Assembly: GCA_021323815.1 (NCBI GenBank)
Contig: JAJPKG010000223.1
Span: 1-7,668, forward strand
Source of the DNA: Pseudomonadota bacterium
GTDB lineage: Bacteria; Chloroflexota; Ktedonobacteria; Ktedonobacterales; JACDGC01
Length of the DNA: 7,668 nucleotides
Reading direction: 5' to 3'
Shown here: piece by piece, positions 1 through 5,768 of the stretch
Numbering within the stretch: the first letter of the stretch is position 1
Layout: the number at the start of each line of letters is the position of its first letter
Position numbers and translations under genes: made by a program
The notes under the pieces: generated by a model
What the model saw: only the letters and a program-made list of their open reading frames with translations
Database searches by the model: none
Told to the model about the DNA's origin: nothing

Positions 1-1
1 G

Positions 2-307
2 GGCTATCGCATTGTCGCCAATTATGGTCTGGTGCGCGGCATCGTTGTGCGCTCGCGCAGCATCTTCGGCCAGATCGGTGCGGGCCTTCAATCGCTGGTC
101 GGCGGTAACATTTCGCTCTATACCGAATTGTGCGAGCGCACGCGCCAGGATGCCTATGAATTGATGTTGCAGCACGCCGGCCAACTGGGGGCGAATGCCG
201 TCATCGGCATGCGCTATGACGCGACCGAGATTACATCGGGCATCACCGAAGTGCTATGCTATGGCACCGCTGTGCAGGTGCAGCCAGAAGGCAGCCCCGC
301 GTCATAG
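2..307 (+). CDS. YbjQ/UPF0145 family protein, 5' end cut off
   Basis: The reading frame is open from the window edge, so the start codon lies just outside; about 101 residues are visible. The GTG at base 32 is not taken as the start because homologous sequence continues upstream of it (YRIVANYGLVRG). Family hallmarks seen: an N-terminal strand with a Gly-Val/Leu-Val-x-Gly turn, the central SLVGGNISLYTEL segment matching the family's VGGRSGAYEKEL-type motif, a helix ending in LGANAVIGMRYD, and a final strand CYGTAVQV. E. coli YbjQ is about 107 residues, so only a handful of residues are missing. YbjQ-type proteins form small beta-rich oligomers; a heavy-metal-binding role has been suggested, but the cellular function is not established. 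The gene is convergent with the lipoprotein gene at 385-1362. Family assignment is confident; function is open. Confidence 0.88.
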   Translation, partial: GYRIVANYGLVRGIVVRSRSIFGQIGAGLQSLVGGNISLYTELCERTRQDAYELMLQHAGQLGANAVIGMRYDATEITSGITEVLCYGTAVQVQPEGSPAS

Positions 308-312
308 CGCCC

Positions 313-334
313 GCCGGGAGATGCACCTCCCGGC
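313..334. terminator. Stem-loop between convergent genes, possible terminator
   Basis: A perfect 8-bp GC-rich stem (GCCGGGAG at 313-320, CTCCCGGC at 327-334) with a 6-nt loop starts 5 bases after the stop codon at 305-307, in the 77-bp gap between two convergent genes. Neither strand has a clear U-run after the stem, so it is not a textbook rho-independent terminator. It could act as a bidirectional transcription block or an mRNA 3'-end stabiliser. Confidence 0.45.
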
Positions 335-384
335 TCAGATGGCTGAATCCCTCTGGCCTGAGATGGGGCTTCGCCGGTGGCACG

Positions 385-1362
385 CTACACTTTCAGGCAC
401 ACGGCGAAAACCTGTACGGGCTGGCTGGAATATGAGGTGTTTTCCGCTGAGATGCCCCATCCTTGCGGATGTTGCAGGGGACCGTTGGTGCCGGAATTCA
501 CGCCGATGAGATAGAAGCCTTCATTATCCACGACGGCTGAGCCATCGAAGCCCCCGCCCGTTGCCAGATCATGTGCGGGACAGGAGAGATACGTCCCTTT
601 GATGACGACTTGCGAGCCGCCGTTCGTACTGGGAACAGACAGCGCGCTTTGTCTGATGACATCCGCCGCCAGAAATGCGCCGCTCACACAGACGGCATAT
701 GCCGTAAAGGTGTAAGCCGAGCCACCCGGCAGGCCGGCATTGCCATATTTCCAGCCGTTGCCCGAAGGTTGGGAGGTGATGGTTGTGCCACCCGCCGCGC
801 GATAGCCACCACCGCTCACGATGCTGCCTGCCGGGCAAGGGGCGACGACAGTGCCACCGTCTGCATTGTTCGTCTGGCTGGCGATCTGCGATTGTGCCGC
901 GAAATTTGCTTGCAGGCATTCTGCCTCGACATGCACATCCAGCGCGATGCCGGCGGCCTTCCGCGTATCAATCGTCCAGGTGGTGCCATTCGCGGGAAAG
1001 CTGTCGTCAGCCATGATCAGAGCGTTTTGCGAGGTATTGATGACGTAGCCCCCGCCCAACAATTCCGTCCCTGTCGGGCATGAGACGCTATCGCTGATGG
1101 TCTGCCCTGCTGCAACCGTGATCTCATGGAAGGCGAAATCCACCTGTGCCTGGGGGGCAGGCGGAGAGGTAGGCGTGGCGCTGGCTGGGATCGCCGTGCT
1201 GATGGTCACAGTTGCGACGGTTGTGGTGGAAGACGTGTTGGAACTCGTTGTGGTGGTTGGCGTGCTCGTCGTGCTACATCCTGTGCACAGCGCCAACAAC
1301 GCCAGGATGATAGCACCAAGCCTGATGCGATGCTGCAAAAAAAGATGGGTGAAGCGTGTCAT
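385..1362 (-). CDS. Secreted lipoprotein with three CP-GGG(Y/F) modules
   Basis: This is a 325-residue lipoprotein of unknown function. The chosen ATG (1360-1362) follows a purine-rich AAAGGCAGG site and gives a proper signal: basic residues, hydrophobic segment 15-26, and lipobox LCTGC with Cys29 as the lipidated residue. The frame stays open 98 codons upstream, but that stretch does not look like protein and would bury the signal peptide. Residues 30-70 are a Thr/Ser/Pro linker. The rest is three modules, each opening with Cys-Pro and GGG(Y/F) (SCPTGTELLGGGY at 94-106, PCPAGSIVSGGGY at 175-187, SCPAHDLATGGGF at 260-272) and closing on a Cys (149, 225, 322). Each module therefore has one Cys pair, plausibly a disulfide. 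The CP-GGG pattern recurs in uncharacterised exported bacterial proteins. A weak GC hairpin (1395-1414) and a TATGAT-like -10 (1447-1452) lie upstream; neither is convincing alone. Confidence 0.8.
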   Translation of the reverse strand: MTRFTHLFLQHRIRLGAIILALLALCTGCSTTSTPTTTTSSNTSSTTTVATVTISTAIPASATPTSPPAPQAQVDFAFHEITVAAGQTISDSVSCPTGTELLGGGYVINTSQNALIMADDSFPANGTTWTIDTRKAAGIALDVHVEAECLQANFAAQSQIASQTNNADGGTVVAPCPAGSIVSGGGYRAAGGTTITSQPSGNGWKYGNAGLPGGSAYTFTAYAVCVSGAFLAADVIRQSALSVPSTNGGSQVVIKGTYLSCPAHDLATGGGFDGSAVVDNEGFYLIGVNSGTNGPLQHPQGWGISAENTSYSSQPVQVFAVCLKV

Positions 1363-1609
1363 ATGCTCGCCTGCCTTTCGTTGAGAAAGAATCGGAGCCG
1401 GCGCGTGCCGACTCTCAACCCATTGCTGCATAGTATCCGCTGGGTCATCATACATAAGTAAAGAACGAAAGCAGCGTGCATTTTGCAGCCGCGCGCCAGC
1501 GAGCAAGGGGGTGATTGATGCCGTTTGAGAAAGAAGCACGGACTGGAATAGCGCAAGCTGGGTCCCATCATTCGGCAAGCTGCTCTGATGTGCGGGCGCA
1601 TTCGCGCTG

Positions 1610-2839
1610 TCACTCTTGCGCTGATGCGCCTTGCATGGCGATGTTAAGCAGCACACCCACCGCTGAGAGCGAGATCACCAGCGACGAACCGCCGAAGCTG
1701 ATGAAGGGCAACGGCACGCCGGTGAAGGGCAGCGCCGCCACGCTGGAACCGATGTTGAGCAGCGCCTGCACCACCAGCCAGCAGGTGATGCCGGCTGCCA
1801 GCAGTGCCCCGAAGCGATCCGGCGCGCGATGTGAGGCGCGCAAGCCGCGCCACAGCAGCAGCCCTATCAGCGCCAGCACCAGCAGGCAGCCCCAAAACCC
1901 CAGCTCTTCCCCGATGACGGCGAAGATCGAATCGGTGAACGGCGCGGGCAGATAGCCGGCTTTTTGCAGGCCGTCGCCCAGGCCGCGCCCAAAGATGCCC
2001 CCTGAGCCGATGGAGATCAGCGATTGGCAGATGTGGTATGACGTGGGGGCGTCGCAGCGCAGGGGATGCAGGAACGCGGTGATGCGTGCCCGGCGAAACG
2101 GCGTGGCAGCGATGGCAAAGGCTCCCAGCCCTGCCGCGCACAGCGACGCCGCCAGCAGCGGCAACGCGGGCGCGCCCGCCATCACGCACACCACGAACGC
2201 GCACGCCCCCAGAATGATCGTCGTTCCCAGGTCGTTTTGCAGCAGCCCCAGGCCCAGCAGCAATCCTGCCACCACTGCTGTCAGGATGAAGCGGCGCGGG
2301 GACCAGGGAGCGCGGCGATGCGTCAAATGATCGGCGGCGAACAGGATGAAGGCCAGCTTGGCGATCTCGCTCGGTTGAAAGCTGACCTGCGGTCCCAACG
2401 AGAGCCAGCGTTGCGCGCCACCGACGCTTACTCCCAGGCGCAGCACGGCAGCCATCAGCCCCAGCGCGATGACGACGCCCGGCCTGGCGACGCGCCGCCA
2501 GCGATGATAATCCGTGCAGGCGGCGATGCCCAGCGCAATGCCGCCCAGCGCCATCCACAGCGCGTCTTTGCGCGCAAAGGCGGTGGGGTCAAGCGGATCG
2601 GCGAACTCGCTGGCGCTCTGCACCATCAACAGGCCCAGCACCAGCATCGCCAGCACTGCCAGCAGCAACACAGGGTCAGGCCGCGAGGCTGGCGCGGCGA
2701 CCGGGCGCGGCTGCGAGTGTGGGGCAATCGACTGGCTGCGCGGGCCGCCAGCGGAGCCAATGAGCGGTCCAGGGGAGTATAAGCGGCTGGTTTCCATCCT
2801 GGTAAATGCGCGCGTCCGGCGCGCGGGAACAGCTTCCAT
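1610..2839 (-). CDS. ftsW: FtsW/RodA/SpoVE-family peptidoglycan glycosyltransferase
   Basis: This 409-residue SEDS-family polytopic membrane protein polymerises lipid II into glycan strands, normally with a partner class B penicillin-binding protein. Residues 1-54 are a Pro/Arg-rich cytoplasmic tail; about ten hydrophobic segments follow. Family motifs are GAQRW (141-145), FQPSEIAKL (154-162), QNDLGTT (201-207, usually QPDLGTT), GIFGRGLGDGLQKAGYLPAPFTDSIFA starting at 281, and GVPLPFISFGGSSL (374-387). Asp303 in the FTDS motif lines up with the Asp of the usual HTDF motif that is essential in FtsW and RodA. The GxGLGxxxQK pattern favours FtsW or SpoVE over RodA. The ATG at 2839 is supported by AGGAGGA at 2847-2853 with a 7-nt spacer. 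The gene is divergent from nadK (153-bp gap) and not in a mur/fts cluster, so a sporulation-type paralogue is possible. No clear terminator was seen in the 247 bp downstream. Confidence 0.88.
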   Translation of the reverse strand: MEAVPARRTRAFTRMETSRLYSPGPLIGSAGGPRSQSIAPHSQPRPVAAPASRPDPVLLLAVLAMLVLGLLMVQSASEFADPLDPTAFARKDALWMALGGIALGIAACTDYHRWRRVARPGVVIALGLMAAVLRLGVSVGGAQRWLSLGPQVSFQPSEIAKLAFILFAADHLTHRRAPWSPRRFILTAVVAGLLLGLGLLQNDLGTTIILGACAFVVCVMAGAPALPLLAASLCAAGLGAFAIAATPFRRARITAFLHPLRCDAPTSYHICQSLISIGSGGIFGRGLGDGLQKAGYLPAPFTDSIFAVIGEELGFWGCLLVLALIGLLLWRGLRASHRAPDRFGALLAAGITCWLVVQALLNIGSSVAALPFTGVPLPFISFGGSSLVISLSAVGVLLNIAMQGASAQE

Positions 2840-2846
2840 GACACAT

Positions 2847-2853
2847 TCCTCCT
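2847..2853 (-). promoter_or_regulatory. Strong ribosome binding site of the ftsW-like gene
   Basis: AGGAGGA on the minus strand, 7 nt ahead of the ATG at 2837-2839. It decides the start in favour of this ATG over the internal Met at residue 15. Confidence 0.8.
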
Positions 2854-2927
2854 GCTGGTGCTCTTGCGCATGGCGAATGCCATCCTGCTGAGTTTTGCGG
2901 GAAAGAAAAAGATGCTGTTTGGCGCTG

Positions 2928-2957
2928 TTGACATCCGCCTGATCCTATCCATAAGAT
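2928..2957 (+). promoter_or_regulatory. Sigma-70-type promoter of nadK
   Basis: A perfect -35 box TTGACA (2928-2933) is followed, after 18 bp, by TAAGAT (2952-2957), which matches four of six positions of the -10 consensus including the conserved first TA and final T. Transcription would start near 2964, giving a leader of about 30 nt before the nadK ATG at 2993. This also argues against in-frame start codons further upstream (for example 2858), which would lie ahead of the promoter. Confidence 0.65.
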
Positions 2958-2992
2958 ATGGGAGACATCCGGCACCAGAAAGGCGGACGCTG

Positions 2993-3820
2993 ATGAAACG
3001 GATCGGCATCGTCTATCGCGCGCATCCCCCGGCGGCAGTGGCGTTGGCGGCAACGCTGGAAGGCGTGCTGCAACGTCATGGCATCGTCACCTGGAAGCAA
3101 GAGGTCGAGCGCGACCACGAGATCGCCTCGGTCATCGCCGAAAGCGACTTGATCATCGTGCTGGGCGGCGACGGCACCATCCTTTCCGTCGCGCGCCAGT
3201 GCGCAGGCGATGGCACGCCGATCCTGGGGGTGAACTTCGGTCACGTGGGCTTTCTGACGGAACTGGAACCGGATCAGGTCATCGCCGAATTGCCGCATTA
3301 TCTGGCCGGCGATTATTGGGTGGACGAGCGCACCATGCTCGCCGGGGTGTTGCGCGCCAACGGCCAGCAGCAAAGCTTTCTGGCGCTGAATGACATCGTG
3401 GTGGCGCGGGGGGCTGAACCGCGCGTCATCCGCTTCATCATCCGCATTGACGACGCCTATTACGCTTCGGTAACGGCGGACGGCATGATCGTTGCCACCG
3501 CCACCGGCTCAACGGCCTATAATCTTGCCGCCGGGGGACCGATCCTCTATCCTTCCGTGCAGGGGATGGTCATGACACCCATCGCGCCGCATCTGGCGGT
3601 GGATCGTCCCCTGGTGCTGGACCCACGCGCCCGTGTGGAATGGGAACTGACGGGCAATTCCGGCAGCGCCGTGCTGGCCGCCGACGGCCAGTTGATCTGG
3701 CCCTTCGAGGGCGAGGCGACCGTGACCATTACCACCAGCCCGCATGTGACGCGCTTCTTGCGCCGCCGCTCGCGCAACCAGTTTTATCAAGTGCTCACCG
3801 AAAAGCTGCGGGGACGATGA
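2993..3820 (+). CDS. nadK: NAD kinase
   Basis: This is an ATP- (or polyphosphate-) dependent NAD kinase that makes NADP+ in the cytoplasm. It has 275 residues, typical for bacterial NadK. Motifs in order: GGDGT with the catalytic-loop Asp60 (58-62), GVNFGHVGFL (79-88), the short ALND motif (131-134, usually NE), the NAD-binding TADGMIVATATGSTAYNLAAGGPI block (161-184), and a C-terminal all-beta region with APH at 198-200. The ATG at 2993 is preceded by an AAGGCGG-like site and matches the usual start (MKRIGIVYR). The open frame continues upstream, but that part is Leu/Lys-rich, non-homologous and ahead of the promoter. The gene is divergent from the ftsW-like gene. The downstream membrane-protein gene starts 190 bp later with its own regulatory region, so nadK is probably monocistronic. 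Confidence 0.95.
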   Translation: MKRIGIVYRAHPPAAVALAATLEGVLQRHGIVTWKQEVERDHEIASVIAESDLIIVLGGDGTILSVARQCAGDGTPILGVNFGHVGFLTELEPDQVIAELPHYLAGDYWVDERTMLAGVLRANGQQQSFLALNDIVVARGAEPRVIRFIIRIDDAYYASVTADGMIVATATGSTAYNLAAGGPILYPSVQGMVMTPIAPHLAVDRPLVLDPRARVEWELTGNSGSAVLAADGQLIWPFEGEATVTITTSPHVTRFLRRRSRNQFYQVLTEKLRGR

Positions 3821-3893
3821 GATCCATCGCTTATCTTTTACGGCGCAACGGTGGCACAGGTTCACCCAGCACACGCTGCATGCATGCGCATCT

Positions 3894-3915
3894 GTCGCAA
3901 AATGGTCGCAGAATG
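3894..3915 (+). repeat. Two tandem 11-bp repeats upstream of a CRP-like site
   Basis: GTCGCAAAATG (3894-3904) is followed directly by GTCGCAGAATG (3905-3915), with one mismatch. The 11-bp period is one helical turn, so two protein subunits would bind the same DNA face. They end 6 bp before the CRP-type palindrome and may be a second operator. No matching family is recognised. Confidence 0.5.
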
Positions 3916-3920
3916 CCGGA

Positions 3921-3938
3921 ATGTGATCAATGTCACAT
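3921..3938 (+). promoter_or_regulatory. CRP/FNR-family operator, perfect palindrome
   Basis: ATGTGATCAATGTCACAT contains both half-sites TGTGA and TCACA in the exact N6 spacing known for E. coli CRP and its relatives. The centre is 3929.5. A TATGCT -10-like box at 3960-3965 would put the transcription start near 3971-3972, so the palindrome is centred about 42 bp upstream, the class II activator position. No good -35 box is present, as expected for an activator-dependent promoter. The leader would be about 38 nt to the GTG at 4010. The half-sites are directly visible; the regulator and its signal are inference. Confidence 0.6.
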
Positions 3939-4009
3939 GCGCGCAACCATTCAAGCGCGTATGCTCAGGGTGGAATCTTTCGTTCATTTTCGAGGATGGA
4001 GCGAGCGCC

Positions 4010-5242
4010 GTGAGCACGCAAGACTATTTTCCGCCACCTTTCGATGAAACCCAGCCAGATCTCACGGTGCCCGCCTATGGCGCACCTTATCCGCCCGCGT
4101 TCATTCCCTCACCCCCACCGCCCCCGCCGGGGCTTTATCCCTCGCCACGCGCGCGGTCGCGTGGACGCGGGCTGCTGGCCGCGCTCACGGTGATCGCCGT
4201 GCTGGCAATTGCCCTGGTTGGCGGCGCGTTTTACCTGGCGAAACATCCGGGGTTGCTGCCGGGCCAGTCCTCGGCGGTGCTGCAAGCGACGCAAGGTTAC
4301 TGTGTCGCTGTGCAGAGCGCGAACTATGCCCAGGCATATGGTTATTTCGGCGCAGGGGTGCAGGCACAGGTGCCGGCGCAGTTCTATCCCCAACTGGCGC
4401 ATGAGCTGGATGCACAGCAAGGGCGCATCGTCACCTGCACCACCGGTGGTGCCACCATCAACGGCGACAGCGCAACGGTGACGGCCACACTCAAGCGCCA
4501 GCAGAGCGATCTGCTGCATCTCTTCTGGCATCTGGCCTATGGCGGTGGTGCGTGGCGCTTCGCGCAATCACCAGAACCCTCGTTGCCGGCACGGGCAACG
4601 GCGGCAAACTATTGTGCCAACCTGCAAGCCGCGCGTTACAGTGCTATCTATGCCGGCTTCACGACTTCCTTGCAGCAACAACTCATCTCGCTGGTGAATT
4701 ACACTGCTGTGACGGCGGATATCGACGCGGCACTGGGAAAGGCGACGGCTTGCACCACCAGTGGTGTTGATGTCGCTGCTGACGGCTCCGCAGTGGCGCA
4801 TCTGAGCGTGATGCGCAAGCAACCCGAAACGGATGATGTGCCGGTCGCTGCGCCAACCACCGGCCTCGCTCTCATCTCAGGCCCGCCGGATGCCTCGTTG
4901 TTGCCGCGCACGGTGGCGCTGCTGTTCTGCAATGATCTGAAAGCGAAGGAGTATAACAGCGCGTTCCAGTTCTTCACCCCCGCCGCTCAGCAAGCGGTTG
5001 GTTCGCCCGCCGCGCTGAAAAGCAATCTGGAAGCCAAAGAGGCGCTGGTTGGCCCCATCACCAGTTGCCACACGCAAACCTTCGCGCTCAACGCCGACAA
5101 ACAATCCGGCACGCTCAATGGTCAAGTGACGACCAAAGCGTTCTTCGGCCCGCTGACTTTCCCCACGTCGCTGCAAATGATCGAAGTCGCCTCCGGCCAG
5201 TGGAAGATCGACAATGCGACGATCGCTGGGCTGGGGCTGTGA
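4010..5242 (+). CDS. Membrane-anchored protein with three NTF2-like repeats
   Basis: This 410-residue protein has no recognised specific function. Residues 1-53 are a Pro-rich cytoplasmic tail ending in a basic patch (RARSRGRG). Residues 54-77 form one transmembrane helix, so the remainder should be outside the cell. The exterior holds three modules of about 105 residues, each starting with an aromatic-Cys helix followed by Tyr-rich sequence: GYCVAVQSANYAQAYGYF (97-113), NYCANLQAARYSAIYAGF (200-217), LFCNDLKAKEYNSAFQFF (305-322). A second Cys lies 45-46 residues later (143, 248, 353). These six are the only cysteines. The helix-then-strand pattern resembles DUF4878/NTF2-like lipoprotein domains. 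The start is the GTG at 4010, with GGAG at 3998-4001 and an 8-nt spacer. In-frame upstream codons give an atypical Cys-rich stretch that overlaps the CRP-type site and promoter. Regulation by a CRP-family activator is suggested. Confidence 0.78.
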   Translation: MSTQDYFPPPFDETQPDLTVPAYGAPYPPAFIPSPPPPPPGLYPSPRARSRGRGLLAALTVIAVLAIALVGGAFYLAKHPGLLPGQSSAVLQATQGYCVAVQSANYAQAYGYFGAGVQAQVPAQFYPQLAHELDAQQGRIVTCTTGGATINGDSATVTATLKRQQSDLLHLFWHLAYGGGAWRFAQSPEPSLPARATAANYCANLQAARYSAIYAGFTTSLQQQLISLVNYTAVTADIDAALGKATACTTSGVDVAADGSAVAHLSVMRKQPETDDVPVAAPTTGLALISGPPDASLLPRTVALLFCNDLKAKEYNSAFQFFTPAAQQAVGSPAALKSNLEAKEALVGPITSCHTQTFALNADKQSGTLNGQVTTKAFFGPLTFPTSLQMIEVASGQWKIDNATIAGLGL

Positions 5243-5342
5243 GAAGCTGGCGGTTGAAACCGCGCCTAAGCGATTCGTGACAAAGCCTGCCGACTATGAT
5301 GAGCAAGATCGGATGCTAAGTGGTCTGTTCTATCAGCATGCG

Positions 5343-5369
5343 AAAAATCCCGCCCCTGAGAGCGGGATT
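5343..5369 (-). terminator. Rho-independent terminator of the tRNA-Ser remnant
   Basis: Read on the minus strand, AATCCCGC (5362-5369) pairs perfectly with GCGGGATT (5346-5353) around an 8-nt loop, and the stem runs into TTTTT (5343-5347). It lies just downstream of the tRNA-Ser 3' end on the same strand, so it is most simply the original tRNA terminator. On the plus strand the stem is followed by ATTATCATT, so it may also stop transcription from the gene ending at 5242. Confidence 0.75.
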
Positions 5370-5380
5370 ATCATTACCGG

Positions 5381-5436
5381 CGGAGAGGGAGAGATTCGAA
5401 CTCTCGGAGGGCATTTGACCCTCAGCGGTTTAGCAA
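5381..5436 (-). pseudogene. 3' half of tRNA-Ser(GCU), truncated at the anticodon loop
   Basis: Read 5' to 3' on the minus strand: anticodon loop TTGCTAA with anticodon GCU (5432-5434), 3' anticodon strand ACCGC (5425-5429), long class II variable arm GAGGG/CCCTC (5407-5411 with 5419-5423), T arm GAGAG-TTCGAAT-CTCTC (5389-5405), 3' acceptor strand CCTCTCC (5382-5388) and discriminator G (5381). The long variable arm, anticodon and acceptor sequence are those of bacterial tRNA-Ser(GCU). CCA is not encoded (CCG follows). The matching 5' acceptor strand GGAGAGG and the D arm are absent upstream, where unrelated sequence begins at 5437. The fragment cannot make a functional tRNA alone. It is most likely the duplicated att copy left by element integration. 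Confidence 0.8.
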
Positions 5437-5462
5437 GTTCCTTCACTAAAGAAAACCGCTGA
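5381..5462. other. Probable attachment site of an integrated element
   Basis: The tRNA-Ser 3' half (5381-5436) is the expected identity block. A 10-bp inverted repeat straddles the break: TCAGCGGTTT at 5422-5431 and AAACCGCTGA at 5453-5462, separated by 21 bp. The left copy is the 3' anticodon-stem region of the tRNA; the right copy mimics the missing 5' anticodon strand. Tyrosine integrases that use the anticodon loop bind symmetric arms of this type. The orientation puts chromosome on the left and the element on the right. The att role is inferred; no second copy is available in the window. Confidence 0.6.
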
Positions 5463-5768
5463 TATCCCATCTTAATTGCTGATATCACCTCATTGTGTGC
5501 CAAGTGCGAGCGGTTTATGCTCAGCACACACCTCGGCACGATAGCGCGTTCTGCCTGGAATGAGTTTGAAACACTCGTTCAAAAGATTACAGCGGTTACC
5601 AAATTACTGGCGCGTCCACCGCCTATGAAAAAAATCGGTGGATAACTGGCCGTTCAGCACTGTTTCCACCGAAATACTCCCCCCTTGATTCAAGCTAGCG
5701 TGGAGTGTTCCCGTTACTCGAACGCACACCATTATCAGACCCTGTCATCAGCAGGGCCAGGAGGCGCT
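5437..5768. other. Non-coding element end with short repeats
   Basis: About 330 bp hold no convincing gene on either strand and look more AT-rich than the flanking coding DNA. Contents: direct repeats GCTGATATC at 5458-5466 and 5478-5486 (20-bp period); TGTGTGC/GCACACA inverted at 5494-5500 and 5524-5530; TTTGAA/TTCAAA at 5565-5570 and 5578-5583; three TCCACCG copies in alternating orientation at 5615-5621, 5636-5642 (inverted) and 5665-5671; the palindrome CTTGATTCAAG at 5684-5694; and a short hairpin CCCTG/CAGGG (5740-5756) just ahead of the first gene's ribosome binding site. Such clustering fits integrase/excisionase arm sites, a replication origin or an operator region. No convincing promoter was identified, although one is needed for the downstream cassette. 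Confidence 0.45.

Noticed and set aside
1363..1656. N-terminal extension of the lipoprotein frame
   Set aside because: It would place 98 non-protein-like residues before a perfect signal peptide and lipobox.
1644..2558. 304-codon second frame on the minus strand inside the ftsW-like gene
   Set aside because: Overlaps the real gene on the same strand in another frame; the product is Arg/Ala/Gly-rich with no membrane segments or motifs.
2858..2992. N-terminal extension of NAD kinase
   Set aside because: It lies across and upstream of the TTGACA promoter and adds sequence absent from the family.
3851..4009. N-terminal extension of the NTF2-like repeat protein
   Set aside because: It overlaps the CRP-like palindrome and -10 box, is Cys-rich unlike the rest, and the GTG at 4010 has its own ribosome binding site.
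3996..4013. Five-codon ATG frame overlapping the GTG start at 4010 (possible leader peptide)
   Set aside because: The GAGG sequence directly abuts this ATG with no spacer, so initiation is unlikely; probably chance.
5243..5263. Stem-loop GCGGT-TGAA-ACCGC after the stop at 5242 as a terminator
   Set aside because: Only a 5-bp stem with no U-run; the stronger stem at 5346-5369 is a better candidate.
5381..5480. Complete tRNA-Ser with an intron in the anticodon loop
   Set aside because: No 5' acceptor strand or D arm is present upstream, and an insertion of about 18 bp is far too small for a bacterial group I intron.
5437..5768. CRISPR array or iteron series
   Set aside because: Repeats are 7-9 bp, few and irregularly spaced; there is no long repeat-spacer periodicity.
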